DNA of 64,000 bases from CAKSQF01 sp963628435 (GTDB taxonomy: Bacteria > Bacillota > Clostridia > Oscillospirales > CAG-272). The stretch lies in NCBI GenBank assembly GCA_963628435.1, contig CAVGEY010000001.1, positions 62,001 to 126,000 of the forward strand, read 5' to 3'. The translations under genes and the position numbers were made by a program. Of the stretch, positions 8,461 through 17,101 are shown piece after piece. Position 1 is the first letter of the stretch. Each line of letters opens with the position of its first letter. The notes beneath the pieces are model-generated. The model saw nothing but the letters and a program-made list of their open reading frames with translations. It was not told the origin of the DNA and made no database searches.

Positions 8461-9426
8461 ATGCTCTTTTTTCAGACTACGATAGACGGGCTGCAGATGG
8501 GACTCTGTTTCGCGGTTCTCGCGCTCGGCATGTATATATCATATTCGATTCTCGACTTTCCCGACATGTCGGCAGACGGGACTTTTCCGCTCGGCGGAGT
8601 CGTATCGACCGCGCTGATGCTGCGGCTCGGACTGCATCCCGTGCCTGCGATAATCGCGGCTTTTGCCGTATGTTCGGCGGCGGGTGCGGTTACCGGGATT
8701 CTCCATGTGAAATTCAAAATCGGGAAACTCCTGTCCGCGATTATCGTAATGACCGGACTTATGTCGGTAAATCTGGCGCTCACAAAACTGCTTTCCGAAA
8801 CGGGCTATACCACAACGATATTTTCCTACCGCTCAAAATCGCTGACCGGCATTTTCAACAGAGGAATTGCGGAGGCGGTCGGAAGCGGCGCGCGCGATTA
8901 TGTCATTATCGCACTTTTGCTTGTTGTTGTCATCGCGGTAAAGATTCTGCTTGATCTTTTCCTCAAAACAAGAATCGGATATATGCTTCGCGCGACCGGC
9001 GACAACGAAATGACGGTAATCGCCGGCGGCAGAGACGCGGGCGGCTTCAAAATTCTCGGACTTGCCATTGCGAACGGACTTGTCGGCGTATCGGGCGCGC
9101 TCTACTCACAGCTCTATATGCAGTATGACAACAGCTGCGGAAGCGGCAAGGTCGTGCTTGCGCTCGCATCGGTAATAATCGGACTTGCCGTATTTTCTTC
9201 GGTCAGAATTTTCAAGGATACGACCGCGGTTATCCTCGGCGCGATTATCTATTCGCTCTGCCTTAACTATCTCGTTCTGATTGACACCAACGGAATATAT
9301 CTGAAACTGCTGAATGCCGTGATGTTCGCGCTGATTCTCATTTTCAATGACCGTATTTCGGCGTTTTTCTCGGGTATGAGAAAAAAATCGGCGGTAAAAA
9401 AAGTCGGAGGTGAGAAAAATGCTTGA
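8461..9426 (+). CDS. trpY: ABC importer permease, TrpY-like
   Basis: A 321-residue integral membrane protein of the BPD_transp_2 (branched-chain/ribose-type) permease fold with about 8-9 hydrophobic segments. Conserved family segments include LDFPDMSADGTFPLGG near the N-terminus and LRATGDNEMTVIAGG, the cytoplasmic loop that contacts the ATPase. AAGGAG lies upstream of the ATG. Its last 8 bases overlap the start of the ATPase gene, so the pair is translationally coupled. It forms the membrane channel for the upstream binding protein. Confidence 0.85.
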   Translation: MLFFQTTIDGLQMGLCFAVLALGMYISYSILDFPDMSADGTFPLGGVVSTALMLRLGLHPVPAIIAAFAVCSAAGAVTGILHVKFKIGKLLSAIIVMTGLMSVNLALTKLLSETGYTTTIFSYRSKSLTGIFNRGIAEAVGSGARDYVIIALLLVVVIAVKILLDLFLKTRIGYMLRATGDNEMTVIAGGRDAGGFKILGLAIANGLVGVSGALYSQLYMQYDNSCGSGKVVLALASVIIGLAVFSSVRIFKDTTAVILGAIIYSLCLNYLVLIDTNGIYLKLLNAVMFALILIFNDRISAFFSGMRKKSAVKKVGGEKNA

Positions 9427-10192
9427 ACTTTGCGCTGTTGATAAGACTTTCGGCAGGGGAACGGTCAACGAAACAAAACTTTTCGATAATTTTTCGCTGT
9501 CGGTTAAAACGGGCGGATTTGTGTCGGTTGTCGGTTCAAACGGATCCGGTAAAACCACTCTCTTAAATCTCATAAGCGGCTCGGTCATGCCCGACAGCGG
9601 CAAAATTCTGCTTGACGGCAGGGATATAACAAATCTTGCCGAATACAAACGGGCAAAAAAAATCGGGAGAGTTTTTCAAAATCCCGCGCAGGGAACGGTC
9701 GCATCGATGACGGTTGCCGAAAATCTCGCTGTTGCGAAAATAAAATCAGAAAGATGCGGCCTTGAACTCGCGATGAGCGGCAGGGTAAAGTCGGAAGCGC
9801 GCGAGGCGGCGGCAACTCTCGGAATCGGGCTCGAGGACAGAATGGACGTTCCGGTCGGAATGTTGTCGGGCGGTCAGCGTCAGGCGCTGACGCTGCTCAT
9901 GTGTACGATGACATCGCCCGATCTTCTGCTGCTCGATGAACATACTGCGGCGCTCGATCCGAAAACCGCCGAACAGGTGATGATTCTCACCGATAAAATC
10001 GTGCGTGAGAAGAAAATCACCGCGATTATGGTCACCCACAATCTGCGATATGCCGTCGAATACGGAAACAGAATGATTATGATGCATTCGGGGAAAATCG
10101 TGCTTGACAGAGCCGACGCGGAAAAAGAAAAGACAAGCGTCGACGATATTCTCGGCCTGTTCAACTCGATAAGCATCGAATGCGGAAACTGA
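9419..10192 (+). CDS. trpZ: ABC importer ATPase, TrpZ-like
   Basis: 257 residues with a complete nucleotide-binding domain: Walker A GSNGSGKTTLLN, Q-loop VFQNPAQG, signature LSGGQRQALTL, Walker B LLLLDEHTAALDP and the H-loop VTHN. The ATG at 9419 is preferred to the GTG at 9410 because CGGAGG (9405-9410) is then 8 nt upstream. It energises the T-box-controlled importer. The operon ends at the terminator that follows immediately. Confidence 0.9.
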   Translation: MLELCAVDKTFGRGTVNETKLFDNFSLSVKTGGFVSVVGSNGSGKTTLLNLISGSVMPDSGKILLDGRDITNLAEYKRAKKIGRVFQNPAQGTVASMTVAENLAVAKIKSERCGLELAMSGRVKSEAREAAATLGIGLEDRMDVPVGMLSGGQRQALTLLMCTMTSPDLLLLDEHTAALDPKTAEQVMILTDKIVREKKITAIMVTHNLRYAVEYGNRMIMMHSGKIVLDRADAEKEKTSVDDILGLFNSISIECGN

Positions 10193-10231
10193 AAAAAGGC
10201 TCATCTGTGTTTTGACAGATGAGCCTTTTTT
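10192..10231. terminator. Bidirectional terminator between trpZ and the GH39 gene
   Basis: AAAAAAGGCTCATCTGT / ACAGATGAGCCTTTTTT with a 6-nt loop. The A-run and T-run make it work for both converging genes. Confidence 0.9.
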
Positions 10232-10240
10232 GTAAACAGA

Positions 10241-11557
10241 TTATTTCTTTTTCAGTGTGATGCAGAGTGTGTCGTACGGTTTCATGACATCGGGGAGGGG
10301 ACATTCGGTGAGCATGTGATTTTCATCGAGAATTTTGCAGCCGCCGATTTCGGCCCCGTCCGCAAGGTCAAGACGAAGATTGACATCGCCGTCAAGCGTG
10401 TTCACGATAACAATGCAGCCGTCGCCGTCATCGCCGCAGGCGCCGACCGCATAAATGCCGTCGCATCCGCAGTCGACTTTAATCTGCGTTTTTCTGCGGT
10501 AAAGTTCATTGAAGGCGACAAACGAATAATATGCGGGGAATGGCGCTCTCGTAAGCGGATTGAAAACTCCGCCGTAGACGCTGACTCCGAGGCGGGCGTC
10601 ATAGAACATCGCCCCGTCAATCGGCGAATTTTGGGCGGCGAGCATCATTGCCGCGGTGAGAGCGGCATGATGTATCGTTCCTCTGAGAGTATGCTCGACA
10701 TTCCATTCGTTAAGGAACTGTTCGGCATCCCCGTAGCCGTATTTTTCAAGCTGCTCGCAGACATATCCCGTCCAGCTCATCGTGTCCTCGACCGATGAAT
10801 AGCTGTGCCATGAGAAGAAATCGAGCGGGCAGTCATGTTCTCTTATGTATGCGAGAAAATCTTCGAAGAATTTGATATAATGCTCGCCGCATCCGTATCC
10901 CGTTTTGACCTTGCCTGTGAGTTCGTAGAAGCCGCAGGAGGCATAGCCGCCGATATGCAGATGCGGGAATCTGTTTTTCAAATGTCTTGATGCGACCTCA
11001 TACAGCTTGAAGAACTGTTCGGGAGTGCCTCTCCACATCTGATTCATCATCGGATCGGGAATGTTGTCGGGCTCGTTCCAGATTTCAAAGTATCTGATAT
11101 TATAGTGAAATCCGTCTGCCCATCCTTCGGTATAGTGGCGGATGACACCCTCGCAGATTTTCGCCCATTTCAGATTGTCGGACGGCGGATAGATGCGGTA
11201 GGCCTTGATCTGACAGTAGTTTTCGATGGATACGCCGAGCCTGAAAAACGGCTCGACACCGGCATCGACAAGCGCGCCTATGAATCTGTCGGTGAATGTG
11301 AAATCGTAGGCGTCGGGATTTTCGGGATCCGCCGAAAAATCGCGGAAGAGATTCGGAATATCGATAAGGACATCCCCTCCGAAAGCTCCCCCCACATCAT
11401 GTGTTCTCGAAAAGGGTATGCCCGCTTCGGTAAGATAGTGAAACATACCGAAATTCATGCCGGCAAACGGCGGCTGATTTATGCCGTGCATCGGTTTGAT
11501 TTTGCCGATTTTGTCGTTCACATCGGCGAAAATGACTGCGCTTTTTTCGCTTGACAA
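10241..11557 (-). CDS. GH39-family glycosidase (beta-xylosidase-like)
   Basis: A 438-residue cytoplasmic glycoside hydrolase with no signal peptide. A TIM barrel carries both clan GH-A glutamates: E162 in YFEIWNEPD (acid/base) and E284 in QFLNEWN (nucleophile). The N-terminal GINQPPFAG and RTHDVGG strands match GH39. Characterised members release xylose or iduronate, so the exact substrate is open. The TTG start at 11557 is supported by AAGGGGGA at the right distance; no ATG lies nearby. It appears monocistronic and converges on trpZ. Confidence 0.85.
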   Translation of the reverse strand: MSSEKSAVIFADVNDKIGKIKPMHGINQPPFAGMNFGMFHYLTEAGIPFSRTHDVGGAFGGDVLIDIPNLFRDFSADPENPDAYDFTFTDRFIGALVDAGVEPFFRLGVSIENYCQIKAYRIYPPSDNLKWAKICEGVIRHYTEGWADGFHYNIRYFEIWNEPDNIPDPMMNQMWRGTPEQFFKLYEVASRHLKNRFPHLHIGGYASCGFYELTGKVKTGYGCGEHYIKFFEDFLAYIREHDCPLDFFSWHSYSSVEDTMSWTGYVCEQLEKYGYGDAEQFLNEWNVEHTLRGTIHHAALTAAMMLAAQNSPIDGAMFYDARLGVSVYGGVFNPLTRAPFPAYYSFVAFNELYRRKTQIKVDCGCDGIYAVGACGDDGDGCIVIVNTLDGDVNLRLDLADGAEIGGCKILDENHMLTECPLPDVMKPYDTLCITLKKK

Positions 11558-11620
11558 GAAAATTCCCCCTTTTGAATTTGTTTGATTTATTCGCGGATTC
11601 GGATTGTTCGGATTTTCGGG

Positions 11621-13057
11621 TTATTTTTCCGAAAGGAAAATGTCTCCCGCGAGATATGCTTTTCCCGCGCCCATTGTCAGAATAAGGTCGCCGCTTTCCG
11701 CGTTATTTTCGAGATATTCGGCGATTTTTTCAAAACTTTCAATATGGATTCCGCCGCAGGCATCGGCGAGCATTTTCGACGATACACCGAGCGTGTCTGT
11801 TTCGCGAGCGGCGAATATGTCGGCGAGAATCACGTTTACGCCGAGCGATTTCGCTTCGGTGAATATTTTTACCCATTTATCCCATAAATCGTGTGTACGG
11901 GTGTAGGTGTGCGGCTGAAAGACGAGATAGATTTTGCGGTATCCGAGAGCGGGCAGGCTGCGCAGGGTTGCGGCGACCTCATCGGGATGGTGGGCATAGT
12001 CGTCATAGACGGCGATGCCGTTTTTCTCCCCCTTGCGCTCAAATCTGCGTGATACGCCCGTGAATGTCCGCAGCGCATCGGCGACAGCGGACGGCGCCAC
12101 GCCCTGCTCGCAGGCGACGGCGGCGGCACAGAGCGAGTTGTATATGTTGAACTGACCGATAAGCGAGAGCTTTATATCGCAGAGCGGGCCGTCTTTTCCG
12201 ACAAGAGTATATCCCGCGCATCCGTGCTCGTAGCTTATGTTTTCGGCGTGATAGTCGGCATTTTTGTCCGAGAGCGATATTCTGACGATTTTTCCGCCGT
12301 AACCGCAGACGGCACGGCATGCGCCGTCATTGTCGGCGTTTATGTAGACGGTTTTCGCGCCCTCGATTGATTTCGAGAATGAGTCTATTATCCGGTCGAG
12401 ATTTGCGAAATAATCGGTATGATCGAGTTCGACATTGGTGATAACCGCGTCGGTCGGGCAGAATGACAAAAACGAGTCGCGGTATTCGCAGGCTTCGTAG
12501 ACCACGATATTATGCTCGTCTCCGATTCGGGACGCGCCGCCGAGTTCGGGCATGACCGCGCCGCAGGCTATTGTCGGATCGGCATTTGCGGCAAGCAGGA
12601 TATGCGAGAGCATGGCGGTTGTCGTTGATTTGCCGTGCGTTCCCGAAATTCCGATTCTCGTTTTGTAAAATGACATCATAAATCCGAGAAACTGCCCGCG
12701 CGTGAAACAGGGAATCGAGAGTTTTGCCGCGGCGACGAGTTCGGGGTTGTCGGGATGCAGGGCGACCGAATAGATGACCGCCTGCGCTCCGATGACGTTT
12801 TCTTCGCTCTGTCCGATTTTTACCGGGATGCCGTTCTTTTCGAGCATTTCGGTGAGCGCGGATTCGGAGCGGTCGGAGCCGTCTACAAAATAGCCCTGTC
12901 TTTTTGCCCAGAGAGCGAGGCTCGACATGCTGATTCCGCCGATTCCCGCAAAATGAAGGCGTTTTATCGATGATAATACCGACATCGCGCTTTTCGCGCC
13001 GTCGGTATTTTTATTTTCGGCTGTCGGTTTGTATTTTTTGTTTTCGGTCTGATTCAT
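11621..13057 (-). CDS. murC: UDP-N-acetylmuramate--L-alanine ligase (MurC)
   Basis: An ATP-dependent ligase that adds L-Ala to UDP-MurNAc in peptidoglycan synthesis. The three Mur domains are in order: N-terminal UDP-binding (HFAGIGGISMSSLA), central ATPase (GISGTHGKSTTTAML, then the Clostridia-type EACEYRDSFLSFCP and VITNVELDH), and C-terminal domain (VYDDYAHHPDEV). The start is uncertain. ATG 13057 gives a 24-residue low-complexity lead, and ATG 12985 (MSVLSSIK) gives the usual family N-terminus. Neither has a clear Shine-Dalgarno, and a terminator-like hairpin (12975-13014) overlaps the second. Confidence 0.92.
   Translation of the reverse strand: MNQTENKKYKPTAENKNTDGAKSAMSVLSSIKRLHFAGIGGISMSSLALWAKRQGYFVDGSDRSESALTEMLEKNGIPVKIGQSEENVIGAQAVIYSVALHPDNPELVAAAKLSIPCFTRGQFLGFMMSFYKTRIGISGTHGKSTTTAMLSHILLAANADPTIACGAVMPELGGASRIGDEHNIVVYEACEYRDSFLSFCPTDAVITNVELDHTDYFANLDRIIDSFSKSIEGAKTVYINADNDGACRAVCGYGGKIVRISLSDKNADYHAENISYEHGCAGYTLVGKDGPLCDIKLSLIGQFNIYNSLCAAAVACEQGVAPSAVADALRTFTGVSRRFERKGEKNGIAVYDDYAHHPDEVAATLRSLPALGYRKIYLVFQPHTYTRTHDLWDKWVKIFTEAKSLGVNVILADIFAARETDTLGVSSKMLADACGGIHIESFEKIAEYLENNAESGDLILTMGAGKAYLAGDIFLSEK
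12975..13014 (+). repeat. Terminator-like hairpin inside the murC 5' end
   Basis: AATACCGAC (12975-12983) pairs with GTCGGTATT (13001-13009), with an inner CGCG/CGCG helix, followed on the + strand by TTTATTTT. The same stem core occurs after tRNA-Ser and after the SDR gene. No + strand gene ends here. Confidence 0.6.
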
Positions 13058-13213
13058 GATAGTGACAATCTGCCCGATGGCGGGCAGCCTTTCTCCGCGG
13101 ATGCGGCGGAATTTTCGCAATGAGATGCGAAAATTCTTGAAAAATAAAAATCTGTCGCGGTTTTGCCGCATATAAAAAGTAAATCTTTATTAAAAAAAGA
13201 TTTGCAAATTGGT

Positions 13214-13243
13214 TTTACTGCCGTTAAAAATTGCGGATATAAT
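13214..13243 (+). promoter_or_regulatory. Predicted spoVG promoter
   Basis: TTTACT (13214-13219), 18 bp, perfect TATAAT (13238-13243), about 60 nt before the spoVG start. Confidence 0.6.
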
Positions 13244-13301
13244 GAGTGCGTAAACGCAGAAATGCGAAAAGACGGCACCGGTCTTTATGGAGGAAATCAA
13301 T

Positions 13302-13604
13302 ATGAAAATCACAGACGTTAAAATCAGAAAACTGTTTGATGAAGGACCGATGAAAGCGGTTGCTTCGGTCACTTTCGATGACGAATTCGCGATTCATGAT
13401 ATCAAGGTAATCTACGCGAAAGAGCGCTATTTTATAGTGATGCCCACAAGAAAGAACGCAGACGGAAGCTATCGCGATGTCGCACATCCGATTACCGCGT
13501 CATTCCGCGGCGCACTTGAAGCCGCTGTACTTGATGCGTACGATGCGGCGGTTGCCGAGGCACTTTCGGATGCAGCCGAAAACGCCGAAGGCGAAAACGA
13601 CTGA
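13302..13604 (+). CDS. spoVG: SpoVG regulatory protein
   Basis: A 100-residue protein matching SpoVG along its length: MKITDVKIRKLFDEGPMKA, VTFDDEFAIHDIKVI, and FIVMPTRKNADGSYRDVAHPI, the most conserved stretch. SpoVG is a small nucleic-acid-binding regulator first defined in Bacillus sporulation and septation, and widespread in Firmicutes. GGAGG precedes the ATG at 13302. The in-frame ATG at 13287 overlaps that Shine-Dalgarno and is rejected. Three tandem terminator-like elements follow. Confidence 0.95.
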   Translation: MKITDVKIRKLFDEGPMKAVASVTFDDEFAIHDIKVIYAKERYFIVMPTRKNADGSYRDVAHPITASFRGALEAAVLDAYDAAVAEALSDAAENAEGEND

Positions 13605-13626
13605 AATACGAATAATTCACGGTTTC

Positions 13627-13696
13627 AAACCACGGCGTATGCCGTGGTTTTTTTACGGCGTATGCCGTGGTTTTTCTACGGCGTATGCCGTTTTTT
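13627..13696 (+). terminator. Triplicated terminator after spoVG
   Basis: Three tandem copies of ACGGCGTATGCCGT, each followed by T-runs: 13627-13654 (AAACCACGGC/GCCGTGGTTT, TTTT), 13655-13675 and 13678-13696. Each can form a hairpin with a GTAT loop. Confidence 0.8.
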
Positions 13697-13744
13697 GATT
13701 TTTTCCGCCTTATTTTGCGGCAGGCGCGCCCTGTTTTTTCGGTT

Positions 13745-15301
13745 TTATTCGGCCTCGACGGTCTTTTCGACGAGATAAAATGTTTCGTAGCCGACACCCT
13801 CGCAGTAGCCGACAATCACGCCCGATGAGAGCTGCGAAAGGGAGGTAAAGACAAACGGAAGCACGATATTGCCGTCGGTGTCAATCATTCCGACCGTTCC
13901 GTCGGACAGTCCGACAACGGCAAGTCCCTGAATAAACGGGGTGGCGTAGGTGAACATCGGCTGCGCAATCCATTCTTTGTTTATCGTGTAAAATCCGTAT
14001 TTTCCGTCTTTTTCGAGCAGCAGAACGCCGTTCGAGTATCCCTCGAGCGAATATCCGTCGGGTATATCGAACGCTTTTCCGTACTTGTTTACAAGTCGGT
14101 AGCTGTCGCTTACGACTCTGTTCCTGACGACATGGCTTGTCGTAACAACGCGCAGGCGCAGCCAGCCGCTGTCATAGCCCGCACAGCCGATTGATTCGAT
14201 TCCGAAGGTGTCGGGAAGGGTGTATTCATCGCCGACCGAGTGTCCCTGACCGACAACCTCGGTTTCCCATGAATACCAGCCGCGGGGTGAAAACTGAACA
14301 TAGCCTTTTGTGTTTATGACACGGACTTTGTTTTCGGTTTTGAGCATGACGACTCCGAGCTTTTCGGAGATGTTGTATGCCTTATAGTATTCGCCGGTCT
14401 TGTATGTTCCTTTTTTGACTCTCAGATAGCGCACCGAATCGGTTTCGCTGTCATATTTGACCTCGATGCCTTCGGGCGCGTAAGTTGTCGCCGGAAAATC
14501 ATAGAACAGACCTGCGCGGATGCTCTCCTTTTCGATTTCGGCAAATTCGCCATCATCGAAAACATAATATTTTTCGCCGTCGCAGAACACGGGACGGTTT
14601 TTTTCGTCCCTGGCGTAATACGGGCTGATATTTCCCATATTATCGGCAAGAATATTTCCGAACATATCGCAGAGCGAGATTTTTTCGCCGCCTGCGGATG
14701 CGATAAGCAGATAACCCATGTACGGCTTCACGGTCTGCCGTTCGGTTGTTACCTTCTGCGCCACCGTAATGTATGACGCGTCATTGTTGTTGTATTTTTT
14801 GGTATATCTCGTCACAACCTCGCTGCCGCATGAATAGTCGGACGCGAGAATTTTCCCCGCGACCACGGTATGCTTTTCGCTGTCGAAATTGTCGGTCTTG
14901 ACGATTTTCGCGGCACCCTCCGCGTTTTCATCGTAGCTCTCTGTTCCCGCCAGCAGACTGTTGTAGTTTGCGACACGTATCGAACGGGACACCGACGAGC
15001 GGTCGGTTATAAGGCCCGCAATCGATTTATAGCCGAGCGCGGTGCGCAGATTTGTCACGTAATCGGTTCCGACATCGGTTTTCGAGTCGGGAATGTATAT
15101 TCCGCCTGATGATGTCGTAACCGCCGCATCTGTCTGTGCCGCCGTGGTAACCGCCGGTTTTTTCTCTGCTGTCGTGCTTTCGGTTTTGTTTTCGGAACCG
15201 TCAAACATTCCGAGCGAGAGCGCGCAGAGCGGCACGGTTATGCCGAAAAGCAGGAAAATCGCAACTATACCGATTATCGTGCGTGAAAATGTCTTTTTCA
15301 T
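13745..15301 (-). CDS. Membrane-anchored WG-repeat protein
   Basis: 518 residues. An N-terminal TM or signal anchor (IIGIVAIFLLFGITVPLCAL) is followed by a Ser/Thr/Ala-rich linker and a mostly beta-strand extracytoplasmic region. The C-terminal third has WG (KWG-type) repeats: DGKYGFYTINKEWIAQP and DGTVGMIDTDGNIVLPF. Such repeats form beta structures and occur in secreted proteins of many Firmicutes; no enzymatic motif is seen. AAAGG lies 11 nt before the ATG. It converges with spoVG and precedes rlmH on the same strand. Confidence 0.75.
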   Translation of the reverse strand: MKKTFSRTIIGIVAIFLLFGITVPLCALSLGMFDGSENKTESTTAEKKPAVTTAAQTDAAVTTSSGGIYIPDSKTDVGTDYVTNLRTALGYKSIAGLITDRSSVSRSIRVANYNSLLAGTESYDENAEGAAKIVKTDNFDSEKHTVVAGKILASDYSCGSEVVTRYTKKYNNNDASYITVAQKVTTERQTVKPYMGYLLIASAGGEKISLCDMFGNILADNMGNISPYYARDEKNRPVFCDGEKYYVFDDGEFAEIEKESIRAGLFYDFPATTYAPEGIEVKYDSETDSVRYLRVKKGTYKTGEYYKAYNISEKLGVVMLKTENKVRVINTKGYVQFSPRGWYSWETEVVGQGHSVGDEYTLPDTFGIESIGCAGYDSGWLRLRVVTTSHVVRNRVVSDSYRLVNKYGKAFDIPDGYSLEGYSNGVLLLEKDGKYGFYTINKEWIAQPMFTYATPFIQGLAVVGLSDGTVGMIDTDGNIVLPFVFTSLSQLSSGVIVGYCEGVGYETFYLVEKTVEAE

Positions 15302-15337
15302 CGTTTGGCAGTCCTTTCATAATATTTTTGTTTGTTT

Positions 15338-15763
15338 TTAATGGTGATATTTGCCGCCCGCGGCAATGTTCAGGGCGCGGTAAATCTGTTCGAGAAGAAT
15401 AACGCGCATAAGCTGATGCGGAAATGTCATTTTCGAAAACGACAGCCGCAGGTCGGCCGCTTTTTTGACCTCGTCGGGGAGGCCGTCAAACGGGCCGATT
15501 ATAAAGCAGATCTGCGAGTATCCGCGCGAGGGCAAATCGGAGATAAGCGCCGAAAAATCTTCGGATGACAGCTCTTTTCCCTCTATGCAGAGCGCGATGT
15601 TGTAGGCGCGTTTCGGAAGATAGGGAAGGATCGGACTGCCGTCTTTCAGTTCGGTGACGGTGAATCGGCAGTAGCCGCCGATCCGCTTTTTGTATTCCTC
15701 GCAGGCGTCGCGCAGATAATTTTCTTTAAGAGTTCCGACACATATTACGCTGATGTCGAGCAT
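15338..15763 (-). CDS. rlmH: 23S rRNA pseudouridine-1915 N3-methyltransferase (RlmH)
   Basis: A SPOUT-fold methyltransferase of 141 residues that modifies pseudouridine 1915 in helix 69 of 23S rRNA. The trefoil-knot motif FIIGPFDGLPDEV replaces the commoner GGSxGL-type sequence, and the C-terminus LSFSKMTFPHQLMRVILLEQ...KYHH is canonical. It lies 2 nt downstream of a WalJ-like gene, an arrangement typical of Firmicutes (walJ-htrA-rlmH), here without htrA. Confidence 0.95.
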   Translation of the reverse strand: MLDISVICVGTLKENYLRDACEEYKKRIGGYCRFTVTELKDGSPILPYLPKRAYNIALCIEGKELSSEDFSALISDLPSRGYSQICFIIGPFDGLPDEVKKAADLRLSFSKMTFPHQLMRVILLEQIYRALNIAAGGKYHH

Positions 15764-15765
15764 TT

Positions 15766-16599
15766 TCAGAATCCGCCTTTCGTGTCGGTAGGGTATAAAT
15801 CGGAAAAGTTTGCGAAATCGGCATTGTCCGCAAGAGCGGTCAGATTGTTTCTGTCGGCGGCCGATACGCCGATGTTTCGGAATCCGTTGTCGCGAAGCAG
15901 CGACATGACCGTTCCCGCCGCGAGTTCGGGGCGGTTATTCTCGGCAGACAGATGGCAGAGAAGAAAAGATTTCGTGCCGCCCTCGGCGAGAAAGAGCGCG
16001 AATGCCGCGCAGTCGTCATTGCAGAGATGTCCTCTCGCTCCCGAAATGCGGGCTTTGAGCCGCGCGGGATAGATGCCGCCTTTCAGCATGGCTCTGTCAT
16101 AGTTTGCCTCGATCAAAACGCCGCGTGAGCCGCGCATCGCCGCTTTCATTTCATCGGTAACGATGCCGGTGTCGGTCGCGATGCCGATTTTTTCGCCGTT
16201 TTCTTCTACCGTATATCCGATACAGCAGGCGCTGTCATGCGAAGTCGGAAATGATGTTATCTTCATTCCGCAAATTTCCTCGCAAAATATCGGTGTATGG
16301 CATATTAACGGACAGATGCCCTCTTTGTCTTCGACCTGCTCGAAAAAGTCGGCGCTTCTTTCGGTCATGTGAATCGGAATATTGTATTTTTTCGAAATCA
16401 TCGGAAGCGCCTTGACATGGTCTGCGTGTTCGTGCGTGACGAAAATCGCCGAAATATCGCGCAGCGTCATATCAAGTGCCGCCAGTGCGGAGCTGATTTT
16501 TTTCGCACTGCCGCCTGCGTCAATCAGAATCGAGCCGCGTCTGCCCTTTACGAGGATACAGTTCGCGCTCGATCCCGAAAAAAGTGAGTAAACCTTCAT
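15766..16599 (-). CDS. WalJ/YycJ-like metallo-beta-lactamase-fold hydrolase
   Basis: 277 residues with the MBL metal site VTHEHADHVKAL and the WalJ-type N-terminus YSLFSGSSANCILV...ILIDAGG. Later ligands include FPTSHDSACC and the C-terminal LLCHLS region. Family members are zinc-dependent phosphodiesterase or exonuclease-like proteins linked to cell-wall and DNA metabolism in Firmicutes. The ATG at 16599 is chosen over an in-frame TTG at 16611 because GAAGGA then sits 5 nt upstream. Its position directly before rlmH supports the assignment. Confidence 0.85.
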   Translation of the reverse strand: MKVYSLFSGSSANCILVKGRRGSILIDAGGSAKKISSALAALDMTLRDISAIFVTHEHADHVKALPMISKKYNIPIHMTERSADFFEQVEDKEGICPLICHTPIFCEEICGMKITSFPTSHDSACCIGYTVEENGEKIGIATDTGIVTDEMKAAMRGSRGVLIEANYDRAMLKGGIYPARLKARISGARGHLCNDDCAAFALFLAEGGTKSFLLCHLSAENNRPELAAGTVMSLLRDNGFRNIGVSAADRNNLTALADNADFANFSDLYPTDTKGGF

Positions 16600-16651
16600 A
16601 TTGTCCTTCAAAATCGGAATTTTGCGAAAATCTGCCGCTCATTCGGCAGAT

Positions 16652-17059
16652 TCAGCTGAACCAGCAGACCCAGATAAGATCGAATATCACCACCGCAATC
16701 AGCGGAATGAGCGGATAAAGCAGAGAACGGGCAATCTCGCGGTTCTTCTTCGCTTTTTCGATTTTTTCTTCGAGTTCCGCGGGCGAAAGATTTTCGCCGA
16801 AATCGACTGCGGTCGGCTCTTTTTTCGAGAATCCGCGCGTCAGCAGGAAAACCGTGCAAATCAGAACCGCCGCCGCAATATAGATCGCAAGATAGCCGGC
16901 GGCAAACTCGTATTTCAGTACGAGTATGTAGCAGATCATAACCGCGGCAAACCAAAAAGCGAGGCGGAACACCTTTGCGACAAATTTCGCGTCAATCACC
17001 GGCATTTTGCCGCTTCTGCCGCTGCCGCCGATGTCGTTACCCTTGCCGAAAAGCTTCAT
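16652..17059 (-). CDS. Small membrane protein of unknown function
   Basis: 135 residues. Two adjacent hydrophobic segments (about 33-51 and 53-73) and one near the C-terminus (about 113-133) flank a charged, probably coiled cytoplasmic loop (PAELEEKIEKAKKNREIA). GGAGG precedes the ATG. It lies between galK and the WalJ-like gene on the same strand. I do not recognise the family. Confidence 0.7.
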   Translation of the reverse strand: MKLFGKGNDIGGSGRSGKMPVIDAKFVAKVFRLAFWFAAVMICYILVLKYEFAAGYLAIYIAAAVLICTVFLLTRGFSKKEPTAVDFGENLSPAELEEKIEKAKKNREIARSLLYPLIPLIAVVIFDLIWVCWFS

Positions 17060-17101
17060 ATTCCGCCTCCGTCTTTTTTATTTTAATGTGTAAATTTTCG
17101 A

